This document shows positions 55,942 through 64,000 of a stretch of 64,000 bases of DNA, piece by piece. Source of the DNA: JBEVJK01 sp963791325 (GTDB lineage: Bacteria; Pseudomonadota; Alphaproteobacteria; Rhizobiales; Rhizobiaceae); assembly GCA_963791325.1 (NCBI GenBank), contig CAWBRU010000003.1, positions 248,001 through 312,000 on the forward strand. Reading direction: 5' to 3'. Under the pieces are notes generated by a model. That model was not told the DNA's origin and did not search any database. It worked only from the letters and a program-made list of their open reading frames with translations. The position numbers were made by a program, and so were the translations under genes. Position 1 is the stretch's first letter; each line of letters opens with the position of its first letter.

Positions 55942-56882
55942 ACGTCCTCTGTTCCGTTCCGTTGCTGGCATCCTGGCTGAGCTGCACCCAGCCGCCGCTG
56001 GCCGTCGGCTATGTCGAAGGCGAGTTCGTGCATCTGGCGCCCATCGAAGTCGCCCAGGTCGAAAGCGTTGCGGTTCGCCGCGGCGACCGGGTCAGCGCCG
56101 GCCAGCCTGTCGTCGCTCTGGAAAAAGCGGATGCCGAGATCGCCGTCGCTCAGGCGCAGTCGGCTGTCGCCCAGGCCGAGGCCCAGCTTGCCGACCTCAG
56201 GATCGGCAAGCGTCCGGAGGAGATTGCCGTGCTTGAAGCAACCCTGCAATCGGCCAATGCCGAGCGGGCGGAGGCCGAGCGGGTGCTCGGGCGGCAATCC
56301 GAGCTTTTGGAGCGCGGCACGGCGACGCGGGCCGACTATGACCGCGCCGAGACCGCGCTGGCGACCGCCGGCGCCGCAGTCGGACAGGCGGAGGCCAACC
56401 TGGCCGTGGCCAAGCTGCCGGCCCGGCCGGAAACCATCAGGGCCGCGGAGAACCAGGTCAAACAGGCGCAGGCATCGCTCGAGCAGGCGCGCTGGCGGCT
56501 TTCCAAGCGGGTGCTCGCGGCGCCGTCCCCGGGCCGCGTCAACGATGTCATCCGCGACCCCGGCGACATTGCCAGCCCGTCTGCGCCGGTGATCTCGATG
56601 CTGCCCGACGGCGCCGTCAAGCTCAAGGTCTACGTCCCGGAGGCGAGCTTCTCCTCGGTAGCGGTCGGCGGCCATCTCGCTGTGCACTGCGACGGCTGCC
56701 CGCCCGGCCTGCGCGCCCGGATCAGCTATGTCTCGCCCGACCCGGAGTTCACGCCGCCGGTGATCTATTCGCTCGAAACCCGCCAAAAGCTGGTCTACCT
56801 GGTCGAAGCGCGGCCCGAAGGCGACGCCTCGCCGCTCAAGCCGGGACAGATCGTCGACGTCGACTTGGCGAGCCGGCCGTGA
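55938..56882 (+). CDS. HlyD-family membrane fusion protein (YbhG-like)
   Basis: The 314-residue periplasmic adaptor has a short N-terminal anchor (CSVPLLASWLSCTQPPLAVG), a lipoyl half (VRRGDRVSAGQPVVALEKAD), a long coiled-coil hairpin (about 70-190) and the second barrel/lipoyl part (LAAPSPGRVNDVIRDPGDIA). It links the ABC transporter to an outer-membrane channel. Confidence 0.88.
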   Translation: MNVLCSVPLLASWLSCTQPPLAVGYVEGEFVHLAPIEVAQVESVAVRRGDRVSAGQPVVALEKADAEIAVAQAQSAVAQAEAQLADLRIGKRPEEIAVLEATLQSANAERAEAERVLGRQSELLERGTATRADYDRAETALATAGAAVGQAEANLAVAKLPARPETIRAAENQVKQAQASLEQARWRLSKRVLAAPSPGRVNDVIRDPGDIASPSAPVISMLPDGAVKLKVYVPEASFSSVAVGGHLAVHCDGCPPGLRARISYVSPDPEFTPPVIYSLETRQKLVYLVEARPEGDASPLKPGQIVDVDLASRP

Positions 56883-57796
56883 ACGCCATCGACGTGCATG
56901 GCCTGGTCAAGCGGTTCGGTGACAAGGTCGTCGTCGACCATGTTTCGATGACGGTGGCAGAAGGCGAGATCGTCGGCTTCCTCGGTCCAAACGGGTCCGG
57001 CAAGACCACCACGATCCGCATCATGTGCGGCCTGCTGACGCCCGATGAGGGCGACGGCACGGTGCTCGGCTTCGACCTGCGCGGCGACAGCCTGCGCATC
57101 AAGAACGAAGTCGGCTACATGACGCAGCGGTTTTCCTTCTACGAGGACCTCACGATCGAGGAGAACCTGGCCTTCGTAGCGCGCCTCTACCGGCTGCGGC
57201 CGGTTGCGGAGCACGTCACCAGGACCCTCGAGGAGCTCGGCCTGACCAGCCGGCGCCAGCAGCTCGCCGGCACGCTCTCCGGCGGCTGGAAGCAGCGTCT
57301 GGCGCTGGCCGCATGCATCATGCACAAGCCCAAGCTGCTTTTGCTCGACGAGCCGACCGCCGGCGTCGATCCCAAGGCGCGGCGGGATTTCTGGGACGAG
57401 ATCCACCATTTGGCGCGCGGCGGCCTCACCGTGCTGGTCTCGACCCATTATATGGATGAAGCCGAGCGCTGCCACCGCATCAGCTACATCTCCTATGGTA
57501 AGATGCTGGCCAGCGGCACCGTCGATGAGGTCATCCGCAACGCCGGGCTGGTCACCTTCGTGGTCAGCGGCCCGGACATGATGGGTGTCGCCGCCGCCCT
57601 TCAGGGCAAGCCGGGAGTCGAGCAGGTAGCGCCGTTCGGCTCGACGCTGCACGTGGTCGGCTCCGACCGGCAGGCGCTCGAGGCTGCACTCGGCGAGGTG
57701 GCGCACCGTACCGGCGTCAAGGTCGAGGCAGGTGAGACCAGCCTCGAAGACGTGTTCATTCAATTCATGTCCGCCTCGAAGGACAATATGGGATGA
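56879..57796 (+). CDS. ABC transporter ATP-binding protein (YbhF-like)
   Basis: The 305-residue ATPase (GTG start 56879, overlapping the adaptor stop) has GFLGPNGSGKTTTIRIMCGL, LSGGWKQRLALAACIMHKPK and LLLLDEPTAGVDPKARRDFW. Only one nucleotide-binding domain is present, while E. coli YbhF has two, so it should act as a homodimer. Confidence 0.92.
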   Translation: MNAIDVHGLVKRFGDKVVVDHVSMTVAEGEIVGFLGPNGSGKTTTIRIMCGLLTPDEGDGTVLGFDLRGDSLRIKNEVGYMTQRFSFYEDLTIEENLAFVARLYRLRPVAEHVTRTLEELGLTSRRQQLAGTLSGGWKQRLALAACIMHKPKLLLLDEPTAGVDPKARRDFWDEIHHLARGGLTVLVSTHYMDEAERCHRISYISYGKMLASGTVDEVIRNAGLVTFVVSGPDMMGVAAALQGKPGVEQVAPFGSTLHVVGSDRQALEAALGEVAHRTGVKVEAGETSLEDVFIQFMSASKDNMG

Positions 57797-58929
57797 CGGC
57801 GGCCTTCTCGCCTGCCCGCCTGGGTGCGCTGCTGCTCAAGGAATTCATCCAGATGCGGCGCGACCGCATCACCTTCGCGATGATGCTGGGCGTGCCGCTG
57901 ATGCAGCTTTTGCTGTTCGGCTACGCCATCAACAACGACCCGAAAGACCTCCCGGCAGCGCTGGTCGTCACCAGCAACGACCACTACACCCGGGCGATGG
58001 TCTCGGCGCTGCAGATGACGGGCTATTACCGCTTCGACCATGTCGTGGCGACCTCGGCCGAGGCCGAGGCCTTGATCACCGACGGGGCGGTGGCCTTCGT
58101 CGTCACCATCCCGTCCGATTTTGCCCGCCGCGTCGACCGCGGCGACCGGCCGCAGATCCTGATCGAGGCCGACGCCACCGACCCGTCGGCCTCGAGCGGC
58201 GCTGTCTCGACGCTGACCACAGTGGCCGGCAATGCGCTGCTGCGTGAGCGGGGGATCGAGATGGAGGCCGAACAGACGGCGGCCAGCCAACTCGAGGTCG
58301 TCGTCCACCGCCGCTACAATCCGGAGGCCATTTCCCAGTTCAACATTGTGCCGGGGCTGCTCGGAGTCATCCTGCAGATGACCATGGTGATGATGACGTC
58401 GATCGCGCTGACCCGGGAGACGGAACGGGGAACGATGGAGAACCTCCTGGCCATGCCCGCCAGCCCGCTCGAGATCATGCTGGGCAAGGTGCTGCCCTAT
58501 CTCGTCGTCGGCGCGGTCCAGGTGGTGATCGTGCTCGCCGCCTCCAAGCTGCTCTTCGCCATCCCGTTCATCGGCTCGCTGTCGTTGCTGCTGGCGACCA
58601 TCCTGGTCTTCGTGCTGGCGCTGGTCCTGCTCGGCTATTCCATCTCGACCGTTGCGCGCACCCAGATGCAGGCCCTGCAGCTCACGATCTTCTTCTTCCT
58701 GCCCTCGATCCTGCTGTCGGGCTTCATGTTTCCCTATCGCGGCATGCCGGGTTGGGCGCAGGCGTTCGGCGAGCTCCTGCCGCTGACCCATTTTCTGCGC
58801 ATCGTCCGTGCCGTGATGCTGAAGGGAGCAGGATTTTCAGCCATTGCGCTGGAAGTCGGCTGGCTGATGCTGTTCGTCCTCGCCTTTTCGGCGATCGCAC
58901 TCGTCCGTTTCCGCCGCACGTTGGACTGA
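57793..58929 (+). CDS. ABC-2 type permease (YbhS/YbhR-like)
   Basis: The 378-residue ABC2_membrane_3 protein has one N-terminal helix, a large extracytoplasmic loop (about 45-180) and five C-terminal helices. ERGTMENLLAMPASPLEIML is the family signature. Escherichia coli has two permeases (YbhS and YbhR); here there is one, implying a homodimeric pore. ATGA overlap with the ATPase. Confidence 0.92.
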   Translation: MTAAFSPARLGALLLKEFIQMRRDRITFAMMLGVPLMQLLLFGYAINNDPKDLPAALVVTSNDHYTRAMVSALQMTGYYRFDHVVATSAEAEALITDGAVAFVVTIPSDFARRVDRGDRPQILIEADATDPSASSGAVSTLTTVAGNALLRERGIEMEAEQTAASQLEVVVHRRYNPEAISQFNIVPGLLGVILQMTMVMMTSIALTRETERGTMENLLAMPASPLEIMLGKVLPYLVVGAVQVVIVLAASKLLFAIPFIGSLSLLLATILVFVLALVLLGYSISTVARTQMQALQLTIFFFLPSILLSGFMFPYRGMPGWAQAFGELLPLTHFLRIVRAVMLKGAGFSAIALEVGWLMLFVLAFSAIALVRFRRTLD

Positions 58930-59037
58930 GCGCCTCCTGCCCGTCGGCAGGGTAGGACAATTTTGCGTGAAACCGATCCGTCCGGAGCCCGTTTACACAC
59001 CAACGGAAGGCCGTTTCAACTCATATGGAGGACACCA

Positions 59038-59412
59038 ATGCGCAAATTGCTGATCAATTCGAGCCTGGCGCTCGCCATGGGCCTGACCGGCCTGCCGCTG
59101 CTTTCCTACGCCGCCTCGGCGCAGGATCTGGAGCTCAATCTCGGTGACAATGGCGGGCCGAAGCTGCGCATGCGTGAGGCATGCGACCCGAACGTTCAGG
59201 ATTGCTATGCACGCGACCGCTACATGGACCGCGGCGAAGGCCGCGGCTGCACCGAAGACCGTGCACTCGACAAGGCAGAACGGATGGGCATTCGGCATGT
59301 CCGCATCGAGGACGCCGGACGGCGCACCATCGACGTACGTGGCCGGGACCGCGACGGTGAGCGCGTGATGCTGACCTTCGCACGGGCACCCGGCTGCCCG
59401 CTGCTGAACTGA
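59038..59412 (+). CDS. Small exported protein, function unknown
   Basis: The 124-residue protein has a signal peptide ending ASA (SLALAMGLTGLPLLSYAASA) and a mature domain with REACDPNVQDCYARDRYMDR, GRGCTEDRALDKAERMGIRH and ERVMLTFARAPGCPLL. Four Cys suggest two disulfides. It resembles short PepSY-like exported proteins of rhizobia. GGAGG at 59027-59031 fixes ATG 59038. Confidence 0.7.
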   Translation: MRKLLINSSLALAMGLTGLPLLSYAASAQDLELNLGDNGGPKLRMREACDPNVQDCYARDRYMDRGEGRGCTEDRALDKAERMGIRHVRIEDAGRRTIDVRGRDRDGERVMLTFARAPGCPLLN

Positions 59413-59437
59413 TCTTGAACTACGCAGCACCCGAGTA

Positions 59438-59461
59438 GCCCACCAGGGGTCCCTGGTGGGC
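59438..59461. terminator. Bidirectional terminator hairpin
   Basis: GCCCACCAGG and CCTGGTGGGC pair perfectly around a four-base loop. It lies between convergent genes (exported protein and PLP enzyme) and can serve both. Confidence 0.8.
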
Positions 59462-59469
59462 TGCTCTGC

Positions 59470-60459
59470 TTAGTGTCCGGCCGCGATGATCTCGGCGAAT
59501 CGGTCGAGGTCGACATTGCCGCCCGACAGCACCACGGCGACGGTCCGGCCGGCAATCGGGATCGCGCCGGTGGAAAGTGCAGCAAATGCGACTGCGCCGC
59601 CCGGCTCGACGATCAGCTTGAGGTAGGCGGCGGCGTCCTGCATTGCAGCTGCAGTGTCGCTGTCGGAGACGATCGCCACGCCCTCCAGCAGCTTGCGATT
59701 GATGGCGAAGGTGAGCTCGCCAGGCTCGGTGGTGAGGATGGCATCGCAGATCGAGCTGTGGCCGCCGGCATTGGCGACGCGATGGCCGCTCTCCAGCGAG
59801 CGCTTGGTGTCGTCGAAGCCGTCCGGCTCGGCCACCCAGACCTCCGTGTCGGGCGAAACCCCCTCCAAAGCTAAGGCGATACCGCTCGACAATCCCCCGC
59901 CGCCGCAGGGAATGACGACCGCGTCGAGCTCCACCCCGAGCGCGATCGCCTGGGCTGCCAATTCCAAGCCGATGGTGCCTTGCCCGGCGATGATGGCGGG
60001 GTCATCGAAAGGCGGGACGAGCACCATGCCGCGTTCGGCGATGTAGGGCTCGACCACCGCGCGCCGATCCTCTTTGAACCGGTCGAAATGGATGATTTCA
60101 GCGCCAAGCTTGCGCACGTTGTTGATCTTGATTGCGGGCGCGTCGTGCGGCATGGCGATCACCGCCCCGATGCCGAACAGCGCCGCCGCTGCAGCAACCC
60201 CCTGGGCATGATTGCCCGACGAGAACGCGACAACGCCGCGTTGCCGATCCGCGGCCGGGATGGTGGCAATCTTGTTGTAGGCACCGCGAAACTTGAACGA
60301 GCCGGTGCGCTGCAAGGTTTCCGGCTTGAACAGGATACGGGCGCCGAACCGCTCGTTGAGGGCGGCCAATTCGATCAGCGGCGTTTCAACGATCAATCCG
60401 GCGAGACGCGCCGCGGCAGCTTCGACATCGCTCAATTGTGGCAACAAGGCTTCGGGCAT
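59470..60459 (-). CDS. PLP-dependent threonine/serine dehydratase or serine racemase
   Basis: The 329-residue fold-type II enzyme has the PLP Lys56 in TGSFKFRGAYNKIA, the substrate loop SSGNHAQGVAAAA and the phosphate loop CGGGGLSSG. It is too short for the biosynthetic IlvA (no ACT domain), so a catabolic dehydratase or serine/aspartate racemase is likely. AAGAAGG precedes ATG 60459. Confidence 0.9.
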   Translation of the reverse strand: MPEALLPQLSDVEAAAARLAGLIVETPLIELAALNERFGARILFKPETLQRTGSFKFRGAYNKIATIPAADRQRGVVAFSSGNHAQGVAAAAALFGIGAVIAMPHDAPAIKINNVRKLGAEIIHFDRFKEDRRAVVEPYIAERGMVLVPPFDDPAIIAGQGTIGLELAAQAIALGVELDAVVIPCGGGGLSSGIALALEGVSPDTEVWVAEPDGFDDTKRSLESGHRVANAGGHSSICDAILTTEPGELTFAINRKLLEGVAIVSDSDTAAAMQDAAAYLKLIVEPGGAVAFAALSTGAIPIAGRTVAVVLSGGNVDLDRFAEIIAAGH

Positions 60460-60616
60460 CGCGGGCCTTCTTTCCGGATCAGGTGGGCGAGGAGCTTGGC
60501 GCCGCTCCGGCAGCGATGCAAGCCGGAAACGACGCCGTCGCCTGAACTGGCGACATGGCCGAGCAAGCTTCGATCGGCATCGAAGCGTCAGCATAGAGAA
60601 GGTGCCGCACGATCCG

Positions 60617-60823
60617 TCAGCGGAACCAGCGGCGTGCCCGGCGCGCGGCCTCGGGACTGATGCCGAGGTCGCGCAGCAGGTGAGCGTCCAGTTCGGCAAG
60701 GTCAAGATATTGCCGGTGACGGCGATAGCTGCGCACCGGACCTCCGAGAACAGCCCGCCATGCGGAGCGGGCCAAGCGAGCGGAACGCCAGACTGGGAAG
60801 GCAGTCGGATCAAGGTCGAACAT
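60617..60823 (-). CDS. DUF1127 family small protein
   Basis: The 68-residue protein ends with the DUF1127 (YjiS-like) domain: LAELDAHLLRDLGISPEAAR followed by RARRW. These small basic proteins bind RNA or polyphosphate-linked factors and affect phosphate and motility regulation in Agrobacterium. CGGAG just upstream favours ATG 60823. Confidence 0.85.
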   Translation of the reverse strand: MFDLDPTAFPVWRSARLARSAWRAVLGGPVRSYRRHRQYLDLAELDAHLLRDLGISPEAARRARRWFR

Positions 60824-60922
60824 CAAGGTTCTCCGTGCGGACACGGGATGACCTTACTCACTTGCCTTGCAAGCATGGTTTGGTTACGGTCTAACTGTGC
60901 TGTCTAGCTAGAGGAAGCGACG

Positions 60923-61606
60923 ATGAAAGACGGGCCCGACATTGCGCGCATCGCCAGCTTGGTCGGCGATCCAGCGCGCGCCAATATGCTGACAGCGCTG
61001 ATGGACGGCGGTGCCCTGACGGCAAGCGAGCTGGCGCTGGAGGCCGGCGTGACCTTGCCAACTGCAAGCTCCCACCTCGGCAAGCTGCTCGATGGCGGCC
61101 TGCTCACGCTGACGGCTCAAGGACGGCACCGCTATTATGGGCTCGCGACTGCCCAGGTTGCCGAAATGCTCGAGCACATCATGGGCGTCGCCGCCGCTGT
61201 GGGCCCGCAGCGCAGCCGTCCGGGTCCACGCGACGCGGCGATGCGGGAGGCGCGCGTCTGCTATGACCATCTTGCCGGCGACCGCGCCGTGGCGATGCTG
61301 GATTCCTTCCTGTCCCGCGGGATTGTCGTCAGCGACGGCACCGCATTGGCCTTGTCGGAGTCCGGCGGGGCCTTTTTCGCTGCCCTGGGCATCTCCGCAG
61401 AGCCCCAGCCGTCCTCGCGCCGGCCGTTGTGCCGCGCCTGTCTTGATTGGAGCGTGCGCCGCACGCATTTGGCCGGCATCATCGGCGCCGCCATTCTCGA
61501 TCACGTTCTGGCGCGCAAATGGGCAAGGCGGTTGCCTGAAAGCAGAGCGATCGAATTTTCGCCGCCTGGTCGGCTGGCCTTCGCCGACAGCTTCATCAAG
61601 TCATAA
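60923..61606 (+). CDS. ArsR-family transcriptional regulator
   Basis: The 227-residue protein has an N-terminal winged helix (ASLVGDPARANMLTALMDGG, SELALEAGVTLPTASSHLGK) and a longer C-terminal domain with CRACLDWSVRRTHLAG. It lacks the ELCVCDL arsenic motif. CRAC could bind a metal or thiol-reactive ligand. It is divergent from the DUF1127 gene. A hairpin terminator follows. Confidence 0.88.
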   Translation: MKDGPDIARIASLVGDPARANMLTALMDGGALTASELALEAGVTLPTASSHLGKLLDGGLLTLTAQGRHRYYGLATAQVAEMLEHIMGVAAAVGPQRSRPGPRDAAMREARVCYDHLAGDRAVAMLDSFLSRGIVVSDGTALALSESGGAFFAALGISAEPQPSSRRPLCRACLDWSVRRTHLAGIIGAAILDHVLARKWARRLPESRAIEFSPPGRLAFADSFIKS

Positions 61607-61610
61607 AAAG

Positions 61611-61636
61611 AGCCGGCCGCGGTGGCGCGGCCGGCT
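61611..61636. terminator. Strong hairpin between convergent genes
   Basis: AGCCGGCCGCG (61611-61621) and CGCGGCCGGCT (61626-61636) form an 11-pair perfect stem with a four-base loop, preceded by AAAAAG, so it works well as a terminator for the leftward gene as well. Confidence 0.85.
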
Positions 61637-61661
61637 GTCGAGTGGAACGAAAGAACGGACC

Positions 61662-62168
61662 CTATTCGGCCGCCTGCAGGTTGATCTTGCTCTCGGCGAG
61701 CTCAGTCAGCTTCTTGTCGGTCGCCTTCTCCTCGTCCAGGTTTTGCTGAAGGACGGAAGCGCAGTCGCTGCGGCCGAGCTGCTTGGCCCACTGGACCAGC
61801 GTGCCGTACCGGGTAATCTCATAGTGCTCCACCGCCTGGGCGGCGGCGATCAGCGCTGCGTCGAGCACCTGCTTGTCGTCGACCTCGCCGGCCACGTCGC
61901 TGGCCTCCTCAAGGATGCCGTCGATTGCCGGGCAGTTGACCTGGTTGGCTTCGACGCCGTGCATCTCGAACACCTTCTCGATCCGCTTGATGTGGCCGCC
62001 GGTCTGCTGGAGATGCAGCTGGAAGCCCTGTTTCAGCTGCGGATTGGTTGCCTTTTCGATCATGTCCGGCAGCGATTTCTCGATCTGCTTCTCCGCATAA
62101 TAGATGTCCTGCAGGGTGTGCACGAAGAGGTCGTCAAATGACTGGATGTCCTTCGAAAAGAAGCCCAT
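61662..62168 (-). CDS. Ferritin-like DUF892 protein (YciF family)
   Basis: The 168-residue four-helix bundle reads FDDLFVHTLQDIYYAEKQIE and VEHYEITRYGTLVQWAKQLG. Di-iron-type Glu/His residues are present (E17 region, ExxxH). YciF proteins are stress-induced (RpoS-like or EcfG control) with a possible iron or oxidant role. Confidence 0.92.
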   Translation of the reverse strand: MGFFSKDIQSFDDLFVHTLQDIYYAEKQIEKSLPDMIEKATNPQLKQGFQLHLQQTGGHIKRIEKVFEMHGVEANQVNCPAIDGILEEASDVAGEVDDKQVLDAALIAAAQAVEHYEITRYGTLVQWAKQLGRSDCASVLQQNLDEEKATDKKLTELAESKINLQAAE

Positions 62169-62504
62169 TGTTTATGTCCTTTCATGATGGTGGCGATTTG
62201 TGTGGGGCTCGTCCTGGCTGGCAATGCCCTGCTGTCCCAACGCCTCCGCTCACCGAGTGTTCCGAAAAATCGCCAGTTTGAACCACGCTCGGAAGGGTTT
62301 GACAGGGCCTGTCTGCGTTGCCGATCGGCAACAGGGTCGCAGCGCATCGCCGGCCGCATCAAATGACCCCGAATCAGCCCGATTTCAGTCACGTTCGATC
62401 GTAGTTTTCGTGAACTGTTAAGGCGGCGTTCACCGAGTATTCACCGTTGGCACCTACTCTGTGACCATCGGAACGGGACGTCCGAAAGACTGGGATTCGG
62501 TAAA
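62169..62504. other. Gap upstream of the ferritin-like gene
   Basis: This holds the leftward promoter of the YciF-type gene and the leader of the micro-protein at 62505. GTTCACCGAGTATTCACCG (62430-62448) contains a direct TTCACCG repeat. No gene is supported. Confidence 0.45.
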
Positions 62505-62654
62505 ATGGCTTTCTGGGTTCAGATCACGCACTATGCGTCGGCATTGCGGGAGTTTGTTGCGCCGACCTATCGGCCGGAACGCCACTATATGCGCGGTCCG
62601 GGCCCGGCCTGCCGCCGGCAGCGAACTTACCGGACGCCTCCCACGCTTCACTAG
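62505..62654 (+). CDS. Micro-protein with PERHYMRGPGPAC block, copy 2
   Basis: The 49-residue peptide reads MAFWVQITHYASALREFVAP then TYRPERHYMRGPGPACRRQR. It shares ITH, the REFV.P.Y spacing and the exact 13-residue block with the peptide at 38611-38772, which supports both genes. Overlapping frames on both strands have no such support. Its stop codon sits inside a TAGAGC-type repeat. No family name is known to me. Confidence 0.75.
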   Translation: MAFWVQITHYASALREFVAPTYRPERHYMRGPGPACRRQRTYRTPPTLH

Positions 62655-62690
62655 AGCGGATCACCTTTTCTTCGAATCGGTGTTCCGCTC
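62654..62690. repeat. TAGAGCGGATCACC-type palindromic repeat
   Basis: GAGCGGATCACC (62654-62665) pairs with GGTGTTCCGCTC (62679-62690) with one mismatch. This is another form of the rhizobial TAGAGC repeat seen at 50968. The TAG of the unit provides the stop codon of the micro-protein. Confidence 0.65.
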
Positions 62691-62887
62691 CAAATCTGGC
62701 GCGAGGCGTCGACCGGAGCACTGAGGCGTCCCGGCGGCCCCTCTATTTCCGACCGGTTCCGGCGGAACGGCTTGCCCGGCCGGCCGAAAGAGCTCAGTTT
62801 TTTTCCGGTGATGTCGAAATGAGGCCGCCGCGGCCGTCATCTGCTCGGTCCGCATGGGGCGGATCTCAACCTCATCGGGAGACGATC

Positions 62888-63223
62888 ATGAAGTATCTGA
62901 TGTTGATCTATGCCAACGAAGCCGCCGCCGCAGCAAGCGGCGACAGCGTCTCGCCGGCCTATGCTGCCTATACCGAGGCGATGCAGAAGGCCGGCGTCCT
63001 GGTCGGCGGCGAACGGCTGAGGCCGACCGCCTCGGCGACCACGGTGCGGGTGCGGGACGGGAAGACGCAAGTGCTCGATGGACCCTACGCCGACACCAAG
63101 GAGCAGCTCGGCGGCTATTACATGATCGAGGTGCCGGACATCGACGCGGCATTGGCTTGGGCTGCGCGCTGTCCGGGCGCCGGGACGGGTTCGCTCGAAG
63201 TTCGCCCGGTCTGGGCGATGTAG
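62888..63223 (+). CDS. YCII/DGPF protein paired with an ECF42 sigma factor
   Basis: The 111-residue protein starts MKYLMLIYANEAAAAASGDS and has VLDGPYADTKEQLGGYYMIE and ends LEVRPVWAM. The DGPY/DGPF motif marks the family that accompanies ECF42 sigma factors; the gene starts eight bases before the sigma gene. It may sense or modulate the sigma factor, which has no classic anti-sigma. CGGGAG lies upstream. Confidence 0.92.
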   Translation: MKYLMLIYANEAAAAASGDSVSPAYAAYTEAMQKAGVLVGGERLRPTASATTVRVRDGKTQVLDGPYADTKEQLGGYYMIEVPDIDAALAWAARCPGAGTGSLEVRPVWAM

Positions 63224-63230
63224 ATCGGGG

Positions 63231-64000
63231 ATGCACCCGGCTGAGCAGGCGCGGGCGGCAGCCGAAGCCGCCGCCCGGCAGAGCTACGGCAAGCTGGTGG
63301 CCTTCCTTGCGGCGCGCACCCGCGATGTCGCCGCGGCCGAGGATGCGCTTGCCGACGCCTTCGCGGCGGCGCTGTCCAGGTGGCCGCAGAGCGGCGTGCC
63401 GCGTCATCCCGAAGCATGGCTGATGACGGTGGCCCGGCGCCGCCTGATCGATGCGGCAAGGCGCCGCAAGACGAGCACGGCGGCAGCGCCGGAGCTGACC
63501 CGCATCGCCGCGGAACTAGAGGCAGCCGCGGGCGAAGGCAGGCTGCCCGACGAGCGCCTCGGCCTGATGTTTGCTTGCGCCCACCCGGCCATCGAGGAAA
63601 GCGTGCGTGCGCCGCTCATCCTGCAGACGATCCTCGGCTTCGATGCCGCGACCATCGCCTCGGCCTTTCTGGTTTCGCCGGCCGCCATGAGCCAGCGGCT
63701 GGTGCGGGCCAAGACCCGCATCCGCCAGGCCGGGATTCCCCTGCGCATTCCCGAGCCGGCCGATTTCGGCGAACGGCTCAATGCCGTACTCGAGGCCGTC
63801 TACGCGGCGTATGCCGAAGGCTGGCTCGACCCGACCGGCGCCGAGACGAAGCGGCGCAATCTCGCTGCCGAAGGGATTTGGCTCGGACGACTGATTGCCG
63901 GGCTGATGCCGGCCGAGCCGGAGGCGCTTGGGCTGCTTGCGCTGATGCTGTTTGCCGAATCGCGCCGCCCGGCGCGACGCTCCTGCGCCGGCGATTATGT
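63231..64000 (+). CDS. ECF42-type RNA polymerase sigma factor (cut by window edge)
   Basis: About 256 residues are visible and the frame is open at the right edge. Sigma2 (YGKLVAFLAARTRDVAAAED, HPEAWLMTVARRRLIDAARR) and sigma4 (LILQTILGFDAATIASAFLV) are followed by a long C-terminal extension with LGLLALMLFAESRRPARR, the ECF42/SigI hallmark. The family normally has about 400 residues, so the last third is missing. It pairs with the YCII gene eight bases upstream. Confidence 0.93.
   Translation, partial: MHPAEQARAAAEAAARQSYGKLVAFLAARTRDVAAAEDALADAFAAALSRWPQSGVPRHPEAWLMTVARRRLIDAARRRKTSTAAAPELTRIAAELEAAAGEGRLPDERLGLMFACAHPAIEESVRAPLILQTILGFDAATIASAFLVSPAAMSQRLVRAKTRIRQAGIPLRIPEPADFGERLNAVLEAVYAAYAEGWLDPTGAETKRRNLAAEGIWLGRLIAGLMPAEPEALGLLALMLFAESRRPARRSCAGDY

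Overview
The window looks like chromosome of a high-GC alphaproteobacterium of the order Hyphomicrobiales, most like Mesorhizobium or another Phyllobacteriaceae. The basis is the gene content: an Omp25/RopB-type porin, several small families typical of rhizobia (DUF6894-like, DUF1488, DUF6356, DUF1127), the alphaproteobacterial cysG-DUF2849-cysI-cysH-DUF934 operon, a urtABCDE urea transporter and TagAGC-type palindromic repeats. The genus is inferred; no rRNA gene is present to confirm it. I saw no tRNA, rRNA, CRISPR array, prophage or complete insertion sequence.

Positions 1-25,600 are loosely packed and accessory in character. They hold small exported proteins and lipoproteins, an Omp25-like porin, a membrane-bound class III adenylate cyclase, an ion-handling group (two-TM potassium channel, Ca2+/H+ antiporter, unknown membrane protein), a B12-binding radical SAM protein, a CIRCE-controlled groEL next to a wrecked groES, a run of small rhizobial genes including an extra-looking rpsU, and a pair of exported DUF1254/DUF1214 proteins. 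Decay is visible: an IS481 transposase remnant, at least four small genes broken by frameshifts or stops (9.1-10.1 kb and 21.8-22.2 kb), a longer frame with one in-frame TGA (14.3-15.0 kb), and the groES remnant, part of which reads on the opposite strand.

Positions 25,600-32,500 carry urtABCDE (minus strand) without adjoining urease genes, followed by a broken glycosyltransferase gene. From about 33 kb the sequence is dense and core-like. It has the assimilatory sulfate/sulfite operon, glutathione synthetase, a De Ley-Doudoroff galactonate cluster (dgoK, dgoA, a lactonase) ending in an ATP-grasp gene with no conventional start codon, prfC, a class II amidotransferase, an Lrp/AsnC regulator with a palindrome over its start codon, dut, lepA, mntH with TTGCAA palindromes at its start, PAP2 phosphatase overlapping an ECF41-type sigma factor, a CecR-YbhGFS-like ABC efflux operon, a PLP-dependent dehydratase/racemase, an ArsR regulator, a YciF-type ferritin-like protein, and at the right edge a YCII protein followed by a truncated ECF42-type sigma factor.

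The observations I consider most worth following are: (1) the groES remnant whose middle piece (GKQSGTEV) is encoded on the opposite strand, beside an intact groEL under a CIRCE element; (2) two unannotated paralogous peptides of about 50 residues sharing the block PERHYMRGPGPAC (38,611-38,772 minus and 62,505-62,654 plus); (3) a two-copy small-protein family with a (P/V)xGxY...(D/E)EE signature at 13.5 and 16.3 kb; (4) the start-codon-less ATP-grasp gene at the end of a sugar-acid operon.
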